From positions 187,357 to 251,356 of the forward strand of contig NZ_CH724159.1 in the NCBI RefSeq assembly GCF_000153045.1: a stretch of 64,000 nt of DNA, read 5' to 3'. This document shows positions 55,672 through 64,000 of the stretch, piece by piece. Positions within the stretch are counted from its first letter, which is position 1; every line of letters starts with the position of its first letter. A program made the translations under genes and the position numbers. Source of the DNA: Synechococcus sp. WH 5701. Lineage in GTDB: Bacteria > Cyanobacteriota > Cyanobacteriia > PCC-6307 > Cyanobiaceae. The notes under the pieces were generated by a model. The model saw nothing but the letters and a program-made list of their open reading frames with translations. It made no database searches and was not told the DNA's origin.

Positions 55672-55925
55672 GCTGCTCTCCTGCACTGGCGTTCAAAGAC
55701 TCTTGGTAATCTAGCCAGCTTCCCGCACAGGCCTGAACTCAGTCAAAGACAGCAGAGCATCTCACAGCGTGCAGGATCAATGGGGGTCTCCACGATTGAC
55801 CAGTGCGAAGGTCGAATGCAGGGTTGTAGCGAACGCTGATGTTGCGAAAACATCCACGGTGACACAAGCCCCACCTTGATAACGGCGGCTGCGCGTGGCG
55901 TCGTCAGCCTGAACTGTTGCGAGGT

Positions 55926-56816
55926 TCATTCCCCAAACGTCACCTGGCAGGAGGCATTGAGCAACTGGGCTTCCTCGGGGGTTCCTGGCGGCTCCCCATC
56001 CAGCAGGCCCTGCTCGCAGTCCGCCGTGAGCTGATAAATCGTGCCCTCTCGCTCTGCCCAGAACTTGGTTGCTGAGGCCCCGACCGGCTCAACGCTCTCG
56101 TAGCGAAGGCCGATGTCCGTTTCGGGAACGATCACCGTTGGGTTCCCAGACTCAGTAGCCACGTCGACCAGGTTGTTGATCACCGACGTGGCCGCCAGAG
56201 CACCGAGACCCCAGCCCACTGCCCTGGAATCCCACCATCCCCAGGCAGGTCTGCGCGAGCGTCCATACCAGCCCCAGCCCCAGGGACGGGCACGTCGCCA
56301 GCCCCGTCGCGCCCACCCGGGTGTGCGCCGATCAATCCGGTTGGGACGAACCGCCCGCCGCCAGAGATCGGACGAGCGTCCGCCGCGCCAGACAGTCCCG
56401 GGCCTGCCCCGGTTGATGTTGCGAATGGTCCGGTTCAGGTTGTTCCGTCGACCGGAGTTGATCCCTCTGACGCCCCGTGTGCTTCGGCTCCAGCCGCCGC
56501 TGGGCCTGAAGCTGCCACGATTCACTCCCTGCCTGCCGAAGCCCGTTCGCCCGCGGCCACCCGGAGACAACCTCATTCCGCCCCCGCGACGGCCACCTCC
56601 TCCTCCGCGACGGCCACCTCCACCTGCGCCTCCTCGTCTGGCGATGGTCTCGTTCAGGTCAGACGCCGGAAGGACGTCGACACCGACAGCAACGCTCTGG
56701 CTCCAGTGTTGCGACTGAGGATGGATCACCTCCGCACCGCAAGGTGTTCCAACCACCACACTCAGCAGCAGCGACGTGGCGGCCAGAGCAAGGCTGGAGG
56801 GACGCTTGAGTGTCAT
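55926..56816 (-). CDS. Secreted Gly/Arg-rich low-complexity protein
   Basis: 296 aa with a signal peptide (SLALAATSLLLSVVVGTPCGA). Residues about 60-200 are strongly biased: RGGAGGGGRRGGGGGRRGGG, then many N-R-G, R-G and W-x-R units (RPSGGWSRSTRGVRG). A short membrane-like stretch (WGLGALAATSVINNLVDVA) and a folded C-terminal part (YESVEPVGASATKFWAEREG) follow. The basic character suggests binding to anionic polysaccharide, polyphosphate or nucleic acid outside the cytoplasm (inference). It overlaps the upstream gene by 4 nt. Confidence 0.75.
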   Translation of the reverse strand: MTLKRPSSLALAATSLLLSVVVGTPCGAEVIHPQSQHWSQSVAVGVDVLPASDLNETIARRGGAGGGGRRGGGGGRRGGGMRLSPGGRGRTGFGRQGVNRGSFRPSGGWSRSTRGVRGINSGRRNNLNRTIRNINRGRPGTVWRGGRSSDLWRRAVRPNRIDRRTPGWARRGWRRARPWGWGWYGRSRRPAWGWWDSRAVGWGLGALAATSVINNLVDVATESGNPTVIVPETDIGLRYESVEPVGASATKFWAEREGTIYQLTADCEQGLLDGEPPGTPEEAQLLNASCQVTFGE

Positions 56817-57328
56817 AGACCCGCTCCGATGGCCTGGCCGCAGCCGTCATCAAAACAGGAGGTTTTCACCCGGCCGTCGGCGTCGAACAGGACCTTGACC
56901 AGATCACGCTCCCGGTATTCACCGGGGCGCTGCTCATAGAGGCTGCTCAGGAAATTGGGATTGACCACACAGAATTCACGTCCGTTGAAGCAGACCGTAT
57001 TCGTCGAAAACTGCGCTGAGGCCGAGGCAACGGATTTCCACGTCTTCGTCTGTGGGTTGAAGCGCTCGATCCGGTTTTCGGGATCGTCGGAGATTCTGAT
57101 CAGCTCAACCTGATTGCCGATGCGGTGGCGGTAGTAGGTGATGGTGCCCTGATCGTAGACATCGACCAGGCATTTCTGAATGGGACCCTGCTTGATGGAG
57201 CAATCGGTCTCAAGTTCGTACAGGGGTTTCTGGTCTGGCGGGATGCTTTGGGCCGTGGCAGGAGAGGCCAGAAACGATGCCCCTGCAAGCAGCAGCGCGA
57301 AGAATCGCCTTGCGGGAAGTGGCATCAC
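56813..57328 (-). CDS. Secreted protein, 171 aa, operon partner
   Basis: Signal peptide (FFALLLAGASFLASPATAQ) and a mature domain with paired Cys (ETDCSIKQGPIQKC, FNGREFCVVN, KTSCFDDGC) that look disulfide-bonded. Start is ATG 57328 or 57325. Its last codons overlap the start of the Arg/Gly-rich gene (ATGA), so the two are made together and may act together. Family not recognised. The 270 nt upstream hold no supportable gene. Confidence 0.75.
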   Translation of the reverse strand: MMPLPARRFFALLLAGASFLASPATAQSIPPDQKPLYELETDCSIKQGPIQKCLVDVYDQGTITYYRHRIGNQVELIRISDDPENRIERFNPQTKTWKSVASASAQFSTNTVCFNGREFCVVNPNFLSSLYEQRPGEYRERDLVKVLFDADGRVKTSCFDDGCGQAIGAGL

Positions 57329-57599
57329 TGGTGCTTACTTAATCTTTGTACTGCAGCCTCGCAGAGAGAGGCGCCTTTGTGGTGGATCCGAAGGCAATGA
57401 AGCATATCTTCACGGCCTGCCTCGGCGAAGTGTGAAGTGGAGTGAATTCCGGAGAAATCTGCCATTGGTTTGATTTGTCCAGGCAATACTTCCGGTTCTC
57501 TTCGTGCCGGGGATTCTCCTTGTCCTCAGGATCCTGATCGTGTGCCATGCAGCGGCTCCATTGACCAGAACAGCACTGGGGCCTTCTCAGTGCCTCGCC

Positions 57600-58511
57600 T
57601 CAAAGAGGATCTCGGCAGGTCAGCACAAGCTCTAGGGCAAGATTCTCAAATCGTTGACGGCACGTCCGCTCCAGCCGATCCCGCAACAGATCCACATCCA
57701 GGGCCGACAGGGCCGTTTGGGGATCGATGTACAGCACTCCCAGAACGGCACGACCTGAGCTGAACACGGCGTCGTCAACCAGCCGGATGTCCTGCGATTC
57801 CAGTTCCTGCCTGGCCATGGCGTGAACTGCCTGCCGGACCGTGGAACTGGCGGCAACGCCACCCAGCTCACGCAGCGCATGCCTGAGGCTCCGCAGCGGT
57901 CTCACCACCAACAACCCACACAACAGCAGAACGATCCAGGCATCACTCACCGGCACCATCCCCGCCAGTGGCGTTTCAAGCAGAAGGGGAGTGATGGCAA
58001 AGGCGATTCCCAGGCCGGCACTGAGGGCTGCACCCACCAGAGTGGCTCGCCGTTCCATGGCCAGCAGCTGGCTTTGCCTGCCGCCGCGCCGCCAGTGCTG
58101 GTGATGATTCCAGGCGATCAACAGACCGAGAGCCACCATCACAAGGGAGTACAGCACGATTCCTCCAATCCAGGGCGCGACGACTTTCGTGCCCTGGAGA
58201 TGGCCCAGAATCCGGTCGATGGAGCTGATCGAGGCGAACAGTAGGATTCCCAGCAGCAGGAGTGATCGACTCCCGGTGTACAGGGTTTCCAGTGCCCAGT
58301 AGCCGAAGGGATACCGGCGGTTAGGCGGCCGCAGCAGCTGGCTGCTCAATCGTGCCGCCACGAGAATCATCAGCGCATTCAAGCCTGATACCAGGCCATC
58401 CAGGGCCAGTGCCTGTGCACTGCAGATCCAGGATGCGATCGCTCCTGTCAGGGCCATGATCAGGTTGATTCCGACCGCGAACTGCAGAGACCGCGATTCT
58501 TGATTGACCAT
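57600..58511 (-). CDS. CDF-like membrane protein, metal ligands not conserved
   Basis: 303 aa, about six membrane helices and a C-terminal cytoplasmic domain, in the cation diffusion facilitator layout (RYPFGYWALETLYT matches the YPFGxGRxE motif). In zinc CDFs (YiiP) four residues bind metal: D45 and D49 in helix 2, H153 and D157 in helix 5. Here helix 2 reads ALALDGLVSGLN (the second Asp is Ser) and helix 5 reads RRATLVGAALS (no His or Asp). Zinc transport is therefore doubtful. Divergent from the chimeric ORF near IS copy 2. Confidence 0.75.
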   Translation of the reverse strand: MVNQESRSLQFAVGINLIMALTGAIASWICSAQALALDGLVSGLNALMILVAARLSSQLLRPPNRRYPFGYWALETLYTGSRSLLLLGILLFASISSIDRILGHLQGTKVVAPWIGGIVLYSLVMVALGLLIAWNHHQHWRRGGRQSQLLAMERRATLVGAALSAGLGIAFAITPLLLETPLAGMVPVSDAWIVLLLCGLLVVRPLRSLRHALRELGGVAASSTVRQAVHAMARQELESQDIRLVDDAVFSSGRAVLGVLYIDPQTALSALDVDLLRDRLERTCRQRFENLALELVLTCRDPL

Positions 58512-58581
58512 ACCGAGCCTGGAGTGCTCTGTTCATGAATGGAGAACAGTACTTCGGTTCTCAGCCAAAGGAGGATCTGAG

Positions 58582-58917
58582 TTGCCCATTTTCATGGACA
58601 CCAATCAGATCTTCAAGGGAGTGAATACCGAGGCTGTGATGAACTGCTGCGGGGCATTGATCGAGCACCAGTTACCAATCGTGGATTCACGGCTCTTGCG
58701 TTTGACGTCACTGTCCCAGGGGATCGAGCGCCACCACCCGCGACGGCTGCGTGTCGTTCACCCAGCCGAATACGGCTGGACGATCGGCTGCTCCCCCTTC
58801 GTGCTGGTGGTGGAATCCCCGAACCGCCGTACCTCCCACGGCAGCCGCTCTGGCCTGGGATCGAGAGCGATCGCATCCTCAGCCCCGTGCGGGGTCTGCT
58901 GGAGTGATGGCTCCTGA
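58582..58917 (+). pseudogene. Chimeric ORF: DUF4242-like start joined to antisense glgX scrap
   Basis: A strong Shine-Dalgarno (AAGGAGGAT at 58567-58575) precedes a TTG at 58582. The first 20 or so residues (PIFMDTNQIFKGVNTEAVMN) resemble the start of DUF4242 proteins. From about 58680 the frame is unrelated and reads antisense to glgX-like sequence, so the true gene has been cut and fused to other DNA. Confidence 0.45.
58720..58761 (-). pseudogene. glgX N-terminal fragment
   Basis: On the minus strand one frame reads VNDTQPSRVVALDP, against VNETHPSRVVTLDP of the intact glgX (11 of 14 identical by eye). Flanking frames keep weaker similarity. The piece is too short to function. Confidence 0.6.
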
Positions 58918-58967
58918 GGGGTCGTCGACCCAAAGCACTTAACGGATTCTTGACGCCGGCGACTTAG

Positions 58968-60196
58968 GGAACCCCTGAAAAACCCGCTAAAATCAGTCCA
59001 GATCCAAGACTGAGACTGGAACGGATGGCCGACCCTCTCCAGCTGGGCTTCACGGACTACGAGCAGATCTACGCCAAAAAGAGGACGCGCCGCCAGCGCT
59101 TCTTGGATGAGATGGAGGCCACGGTTCCCTGGGAAGCGTTTCTGGCCTTGATTGAGCCCGTGTATCACAAGCCCTCCAGCAAAGGAGGTCGTCCGCCGAT
59201 TCCTTTGGAGGTGATGCTGCGGATCCATCTGCTGCAGCAGTGGTTCACGCTTTCAGATCCATTGATGGAGGAGATGCTGATCGATACGCCCTGCTTCCGC
59301 CGCTTCGCAGGGATCGAGACGATGGATGGCCGGATCCCTGATGAGACGACGATTCTCAACTTTCGCCATCTGCTGGAAGAGCACCGGATCGCGGAGCAGA
59401 TTCTTGAGGGTGTGAACCAGATGCTTAGCGAGAGAGGAGTGATGCTGAGGGAAGGAACGATCCTTGATGCCACGATAATCAATGCCCCCAGCTCCACCAA
59501 GAACAAGGCCAAGGAGAGGGATCCTGACATGCACTCAGTGGCCAAGGGCAAGCAGTGGTTCTTTGGAATGCGCTGCCACATCGGAGTTGATGCCGCATCT
59601 GGCCTGGTCCACTCTGTTGAGAGCACCGCCGCCAATGTTCATGAGCTGAACACAGCAGCTGAACGGCTCCATGGGGATGAACGCCTCATCTACGGCGATG
59701 CCGGCCACATCGGCATCGAGAAACGAAACGACTTCCAGGACTGCGAGGCTGAGTTCAGGATTGCGATGAAGCCCGGCCAGCGCAGAGTGCTTCCAGAGAC
59801 ACCTGAGGGCAGGCTTCTTGATCTGATTGAGACGGCGAAAGCCCACTTCCGCGCCAAAGTGGAACATCCCTTTCGAATCATCAAATGTCAGTTCGGCTTC
59901 CGGAAGGTCTTCTACAGAGGTATCCGCAAGAACGACCTCAAGCTGAAGTTGCTCTTTGCCCTGGCAAACCTCTGGATGGTACGGGAACGGATACCTGATT
60001 CAGCGTAAAGCAAGGGTATAGTGTGTCTAAAGACCGATAATCATCCAGAAATCAAGCCAAAACGAATGGTGGGAACTGCCTGAAGTCTTTTCAAGGGCTT
60101 CTCTGAGCGAAAAGTGGGCTAAATCTGCTCAGTATCGTCTCATTGATGAGAATGAGACTAGATTATTCGGATTAAGGCGTCTTGATCAGAGGTTCC
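58968..60196 (+). mobile_element. IS5-family element, copy 2 (intact)
   Basis: 1229 bp. Left end GGAACCCCTGA, right end TCAGAGGTTCC (10 of 11 matched as inverted repeats). Flanked by a perfect 4-bp duplication TTAG (58964-58967 and 60197-60200), matching the YTAR target of IS5-type elements. Same orientation as copy 1. The right end lies 36 nt before the xfp start. Confidence 0.93.
59025..60008 (+). CDS. IS5-family DDE transposase
   Basis: 327-aa transposase. Predicted catalytic triad: Asp148 in TILDATIINAPSSTKN, Asp225 in IYGDAGHIG and Glu280 in AKVEHPFRIIKCQFGF. N-terminal DUF772 region with RRFAGIETMDGRIPDETTIL. No frameshift; ATG 59025 lies 57 nt inside the left end. The 190 nt after the stop, before the right end, hold no other gene. 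Confidence 0.95.
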   Translation: MADPLQLGFTDYEQIYAKKRTRRQRFLDEMEATVPWEAFLALIEPVYHKPSSKGGRPPIPLEVMLRIHLLQQWFTLSDPLMEEMLIDTPCFRRFAGIETMDGRIPDETTILNFRHLLEEHRIAEQILEGVNQMLSERGVMLREGTILDATIINAPSSTKNKAKERDPDMHSVAKGKQWFFGMRCHIGVDAASGLVHSVESTAANVHELNTAAERLHGDERLIYGDAGHIGIEKRNDFQDCEAEFRIAMKPGQRRVLPETPEGRLLDLIETAKAHFRAKVEHPFRIIKCQFGFRKVFYRGIRKNDLKLKLLFALANLWMVRERIPDSA

Positions 60197-60232
60197 TTAG
60201 GTTCTGACCAACAACCAGTGGAGAGTGAAGGC

Positions 60233-62656
60233 ATGGTGTCCACCACCCAGTCCTCAGATCCGGCGGCCACCCCCGCCGATTCCGATCAGGAGCTCACTCT
60301 CCTCGACGCCTGGTGGCGCGCCGCCAACTATCTGGCGGTGGGGATGATCTACCTGCGCGCCAACCCCCTCCTGGCCGAACCCCTGCGCCATGAGCACATC
60401 AAGGCGAGGCTGCTGGGGCACTGGGGGTCATCGCCGGGCCAGGCCTTCCTGTGGGCCCATGCCAACCGGGTGATCCGTCGCCACGACCTCGACATGATCT
60501 ACCTGTCGGGTCCGGGCCACGGCGCGCCCGGCGTACTGGGTCCGACGTACCTCGACGGCAGCTACAGCGAGGTGTATCCCGACAAGAGTCGGGACACCGA
60601 AGGGATGCAGCGCTTCTTCAAGCAGTTCTCCTTCCCTGGCCACATCGGCAGCCACTGCACCCCGGAAACCCCCGGTTCGATCCACGAGGGCGGCGAACTC
60701 GGCTACGTGCTCTCCCATGCCTGCGGGGCGGTGTTCGACAACCCCGACCTGATCGCCCTGGCCTGCGTGGGCGACGGCGAGGCCGAGACCGGCCCCTTGG
60801 CCACCTCCTGGCACATCAACAAGTTCCTCAACCCGATCGGCGACGGGGCGGTGCTGCCGGTGCTGCACCTCAACGGCTACAAGATCGCCAACCCCACCCT
60901 GCTGGCACGGATTCCGCGGGAGGAACTGGCCAGCCTGATGCGGGGCTACGGCTGGGAGCCGCTGTTCGTGGAGGGCCATGAGCCCATGGCCATGCACCGG
61001 GCCATGGCGTCGGCCATGGACGAGGCGGTGGCCCGCATCCTGCAGATCCGGGCCGAGGCCCGCCGCAGCGGCGAGGCGGTGCGTCCCGCCTGGCCGATGA
61101 TCGTGCTGCGCTCCCCCAAGGGCTGGACCGGTCCTGCGGAACTCCACGGCAAGAAGCTGGAGGGGTTCTGGCGGTCCCACCAGGTGCCGCTGCCGGCCCC
61201 GAACAAGGACCCCGAGCAATTGGCGATGCTTGAGGCCTGGCTGCGCAGCTATCGCCCCGAAGAGCTGTTTGACGCCGACGGAACCCTCCGCTCCGAGCTC
61301 CAGGCTCTCTCGCCCCAGGGACCGCGGCGGATGGGCTCCAGCCCCCACGCCAACGGCGGCCTGCTGCGCCGCAAGCTGCGGCTGCCGCCGATCGAGAGCT
61401 ACGCCGTGCCGGTGGAGCGTCCAGGGCAATCGGAGCACGAGAACACCGCCCCCCTTGGGGCCCTGCTGCGCGACATCATCGGCACGAACCCCGATTCGAT
61501 GCGGGTGTTCGGCCCCGATGAGACCGCTTCCAACCGCCTGCAGGCCATCTACGAGGTGAGCAAGAAGGTCTGGATGGAGGAGCTGCTGCCGGAGGACGCG
61601 GGGGGCAGCGAGCTGGCCCGCAGCGGCCGGGTGGTGGAGATGCTCAGCGAGCACACCCTGGTGGGAATGATGGAGGGCTACCTGCTCACCGGCCGCTACG
61701 GCTTCTTCCACACCTACGAGGCCTTCGCCCATGTGATCGCCTCGATGTTCAATCAGCACGCCAAGTGGCTGGAATCCTGCATCCACCACGCACCGTGGCG
61801 GGCACCCATCGGCCCCTGGAACTGTCTGATCTCCTCCACCGTCTGGCGCCAGGACCACAACGGCTTCACCCACCAGGATCCCGGCTTCATCGATCTGGCC
61901 GGCAACAAGAGCGGCGAGGTGGTGCGCGTCTATCTGCCGCCGGATGCCAACTGCCTGCTGGCGGTGGCCGAGGAGGCGCTGATGGAGACCAACGTCTGCA
62001 ACATCATCGTCTCCGACAAGCAGAAGCATCTGCAGTACATGACCCTCGAGCAGGCCCGCGCCCATGTGAGCAAGGGCATCGGCATCGTGTCCTGGGCCAG
62101 CAACGACGACTGCGGCACCGACCCCGATGAACCAGATGTGGTGATGGCCTGCGCCGGCGACATCCCCTCCAAGGAGACCCTGGCGGCGGTGGAGATCCTG
62201 CGGAGGGAGATTCCCCAGCTCAAGATCCGTGTGCTCAATGTGGTGAAGCTGTTTGCCCTGACCCAGCCGAGCGAGCATCCCCACGGCCTCTCCGACCGTG
62301 ATTTCGACACCCTGTTCACCACCGACAAACCGGTGATCTTCAATTTCCACGGCTATCCCTGGCTGATCCACCGGCTCACCTACCGACGCACCAACCATGC
62401 GAACCTGCACGTGCGGGGCTACAAGGAAAAGGGCAACATCAACACGCCGCTGGAGCTGGCGATGAACAACCAGATCGACCGCTTCAATCTGGTGATGGAT
62501 GTGATCGATCGTGTGCCCGCGCTCGGCTACAGGGTCGCCCACGTGAAGGAACGGATGAAGGATGCCATCCATCGCCACCGTGAGTACGCCCACACCCACG
62601 GCCAGGACTCGCCGGAGGTGACCGACTGGCGCTGGACTCTTCCGCTCGAGAGCTAG
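60233..62656 (+). CDS. xfp: Xylulose-5-phosphate/fructose-6-phosphate phosphoketolase
   Basis: 807-aa TPP enzyme cleaving xylulose-5-P (or fructose-6-P) with phosphate to acetyl-phosphate plus a triose- or tetrose-phosphate. It has the [15 protein letters not shown] motif, [28 protein letters not shown]-type [20 protein letters not shown] and [20 protein letters not shown] 60233 gives the normal length; longer frames start inside the IS end and are artefacts. Followed by ackA after 2 nt: together they turn sugar phosphate into acetate and ATP. The IS end just upstream may influence its expression. Confidence 0.96.
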   Translation: MVSTTQSSDPAATPADSDQELTLLDAWWRAANYLAVGMIYLRANPLLAEPLRHEHIKARLLGHWGSSPGQAFLWAHANRVIRRHDLDMIYLSGPGHGAPGVLGPTYLDGSYSEVYPDKSRDTEGMQRFFKQFSFPGHIGSHCTPETPGSIHEGGELGYVLSHACGAVFDNPDLIALACVGDGEAETGPLATSWHINKFLNPIGDGAVLPVLHLNGYKIANPTLLARIPREELASLMRGYGWEPLFVEGHEPMAMHRAMASAMDEAVARILQIRAEARRSGEAVRPAWPMIVLRSPKGWTGPAELHGKKLEGFWRSHQVPLPAPNKDPEQLAMLEAWLRSYRPEELFDADGTLRSELQALSPQGPRRMGSSPHANGGLLRRKLRLPPIESYAVPVERPGQSEHENTAPLGALLRDIIGTNPDSMRVFGPDETASNRLQAIYEVSKKVWMEELLPEDAGGSELARSGRVVEMLSEHTLVGMMEGYLLTGRYGFFHTYEAFAHVIASMFNQHAKWLESCIHHAPWRAPIGPWNCLISSTVWRQDHNGFTHQDPGFIDLAGNKSGEVVRVYLPPDANCLLAVAEEALMETNVCNIIVSDKQKHLQYMTLEQARAHVSKGIGIVSWASNDDCGTDPDEPDVVMACAGDIPSKETLAAVEILRREIPQLKIRVLNVVKLFALTQPSEHPHGLSDRDFDTLFTTDKPVIFNFHGYPWLIHRLTYRRTNHANLHVRGYKEKGNINTPLELAMNNQIDRFNLVMDVIDRVPALGYRVAHVKERMKDAIHRHREYAHTHGQDSPEVTDWRWTLPLES

Positions 62657-62658
62657 GA

Positions 62659-63777
62659 GTGGGCCACCCGGTGCCAGCCGCTCGCGGGCAGGCGGCCGTT
62701 CTGGTCCTGAACGCGGGCAGCTCCAGCCTCAAGGCGGCGCTGTTCAGCCGGGACGGAGACTGCCTCTGGCGCGAGCAACGCTCCTGGTGCCCCGACCCCC
62801 ACTCCGGCGACGGCCAGGGCAGCGGGTCCATGGAACAGGTGCTGGATCACTGGCTGCCCCCAGCTCTGGCGGGTCAGGACAGTGACCTGCTCCTGGCGGC
62901 CCATCGGGTCGTTCATGGCGGTGAGCGTTTCACCGCCCCCACCCGGCTCGATCCAGACGTGCTCGGTGTGCTGGAGGAGCTGGTGAGCCTGGCACCGCTG
63001 CACAACGGTCCGGCCCTGAGGTTGATGCGCTGGTTGATCCGCTGGCGTCCCCACCTGCCCCAGTGGGCCTGCTTCGATACGGCCTTCCACAGCACCCTGC
63101 CACCGGAAGCCAGCACCTATGCCCTGCCGCAGGCCTGGAGGGAGCAGGGTCTGCGCCGGTTCGGCTTCCACGGTCTGAGCCATCAGCATGTCAGTGAAAC
63201 GGTCAGCCACCGCTGCACAGGCCGTGAGCCGGCAGCCGCTGGGCCTCTTCGTCTGATCAGCTGCCATCTGGGAGCCGGCTGCTCGCTCTGTGCCATTAGA
63301 GCTGGCCGAAGCCTGGCCACCACCATGGGGTTCACGCCCCTGGAAGGGCTGGTGATGGCCACCCGCAGCGGCTCGGTGGATCCGGGTCTGTTGCTGCATC
63401 TGCTGCGGCAAGGTCTTTCACCCGCCCGGCTGGAGCAGTCCCTCCAGAGCGAGAGCGGGCTGCTCGGGCTCTCCGGCCTGAGTGGCGACATGCGTGAGCT
63501 GAGGCGGGCCGCGGAGGCTGGCCATGACGGCGCCACCCTGGCCCTGGCCGTGTTCCGTCAGAGTCTGCTCTGCGGCATCGGGGCGATGGCCGCATGCCTG
63601 GGGGGAGTGGATGTGATCGCCCTGACCGGCGGCATCGGCGAACACGACGACGCCCTGCTGGCGGACCTGGAGGACGCCCTGGCCTGGCTGAGGCCTTTCG
63701 AGCTGCTGCGCATCCCGGCCGATGAGGAGGGGGTGATCGCCCGCAGTTGCCTGGCCCGGATGCAGGCGGCCCCGTGA
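62659..63777 (+). CDS. ackA: Acetate kinase
   Basis: 372-aa ASKHA kinase converting acetyl-phosphate and ADP to acetate and ATP. It has VLVLNAGSSSLKAALF, VVHGGERF, FDTAFHSTLP (catalytic Asp), RRFGFHGLSHQHV, the MATRSGSVDPGLL Arg region and ALTGGIGEHDD. Shorter than the usual ~400 aa, with small internal loops missing but all motifs present. GTG start, 2 nt after xfp, same operon. Confidence 0.95.
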   Translation: MGHPVPAARGQAAVLVLNAGSSSLKAALFSRDGDCLWREQRSWCPDPHSGDGQGSGSMEQVLDHWLPPALAGQDSDLLLAAHRVVHGGERFTAPTRLDPDVLGVLEELVSLAPLHNGPALRLMRWLIRWRPHLPQWACFDTAFHSTLPPEASTYALPQAWREQGLRRFGFHGLSHQHVSETVSHRCTGREPAAAGPLRLISCHLGAGCSLCAIRAGRSLATTMGFTPLEGLVMATRSGSVDPGLLLHLLRQGLSPARLEQSLQSESGLLGLSGLSGDMRELRRAAEAGHDGATLALAVFRQSLLCGIGAMAACLGGVDVIALTGGIGEHDDALLADLEDALAWLRPFELLRIPADEEGVIARSCLARMQAAP

Positions 63778-63805
63778 TCCGGCCATGGGGCCAGCGCAGC
63801 CGCGG

Positions 63806-64000
63806 CTAGAGCACCTGACCGACCATCACGGCGGCGAGGGCAGAGAAGAGGGTGATCCCCAGGGCCGTGAGGGGGTTCTGTCCCTGGGCCACCGCGAAAC
63901 TGGTGACGACGCCGGCTCCAAGACAGGCGACGACGATTTGAGTGGCGGCGGAGGGACGATCCACGCGGATGGCTACGACTGAGCGGAACCGTAGGGAGCG
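63806..64000 (-). CDS. Two-helix membrane protein, C-terminal part
   Basis: The minus strand is open for 64 codons from the window edge to a TAG at 63806. It reads a basic start (RSLRFRSVVAIRVD) followed by two hydrophobic stretches (IVVACLGAGVVTSFAVA; LTALGITLFSALAAVMVG) separated by QGQNP. Probably a small membrane protein whose start lies beyond the window. Convergent with ackA. Family not recognised. Confidence 0.6.
   Translation of the reverse strand, partial: RSLRFRSVVAIRVDRPSAATQIVVACLGAGVVTSFAVAQGQNPLTALGITLFSALAAVMVGQVL

Noticed and set aside
57339-57548. 69-codon minus-strand frame upstream of the secreted pair
   Set aside because: Composition is not clearly protein-like, with no ribosome binding site or motif.
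17055-58874. HIP1-type GCGATCGC octamers (for example 17055, 34240, 37092, 37233, 45395, 52399, 58435, 58867)
   Set aside because: Present, but my eye count of about eight to ten is only a few times what such GC-rich DNA would give by chance; a real count over the genome is needed.
60182-60232. N-terminal extension of xfp from a TTG inside the IS right end
   Set aside because: Runs through the IS terminal repeat and target duplication; the ATG at 60233 gives the normal family length.

Overview
The window looks like a high-GC alpha-cyanobacterium (Synechococcus/Cyanobium type). The evidence is gene content: a ClpR/ClpP3 pair in which ClpR lacks the catalytic serine, an ftsZ-ftsQ-ddl division cluster, a lumenal-type pentapeptide-repeat protein, cyanobacteria-specific small membrane proteins (DUF4359-like and a KPWWCQPW-motif protein), a cystine-lyase-like class V aminotransferase and a cyanobacterial-type indole-glycerol-phosphate synthase. 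The assignment rests on gene family recognition only; no search was run.

Region 1 (1-39.5 kb) is densely packed housekeeping DNA. It opens with the signal-peptide end of an unknown gene, then an OmpR/EnvZ-like two-component pair and a class I PPK2 polyphosphate kinase. Small conserved unknowns and two surface-polysaccharide genes follow. Next come cbiB, ilvC, clpP-clpR, a PIN/TRAM membrane protein, hemW, panB, the SRP RNA and the ftsZ/ftsQ/ddl block. A 40-bp palindrome sits at the divergent starts of miaB and a dgcA-like gene, which is followed by dgcN. Then come three tRNAs (His, Leu-CAA, Leu-CAG), folC, argD, murA, an rRNA methyltransferase, lpdA, trpC, rpsD, yidD, murE, aqpZ and a cystine-lyase-like gene.

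Region 2 (39.5-64 kb) is an accessory island. Two same-orientation copies of one IS5-family element lie 19 kb apart. The left copy (39.9-41.2 kb) is dead; the right copy (59.0-60.2 kb) is intact with a perfect TTAG target duplication. Between them are a complete, tightly overlapping seven-gene V-type ATPase operon, a second PPK2, a PhoU-like/PiT phosphate uptake pair, the glycogen debranching enzyme GlgX, a D-lactate dehydrogenase, two secreted proteins and a CDF-like membrane protein. Just outside the right copy are xfp (phosphoketolase) and ackA (acetate kinase). Gene scraps (an xfp N-terminus at 50.1 kb and a glgX piece at 58.7 kb) show repeated rearrangement. Read together, these genes could form a reserve and dark-energy module: glycogen release, phosphoketolase/acetate kinase ATP, lactate as electron sink, polyphosphate and phosphate handling, and a rotary ion pump. 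That functional reading is inference.

Two observations stand out. The V-ATPase gene order B-D-I-K-E-X-A is a circular permutation of the E-X-A-B-D-I-K order of Chlamydia and spirochaetes, and its K subunit has Met where the Na+-type pump has a Gln ligand. The dead IS copy carries four separate short insertions (24, 39, 27 and 27 nt), each folding into two consecutive mini-hairpins, which look like extremely small mobile palindromic elements.
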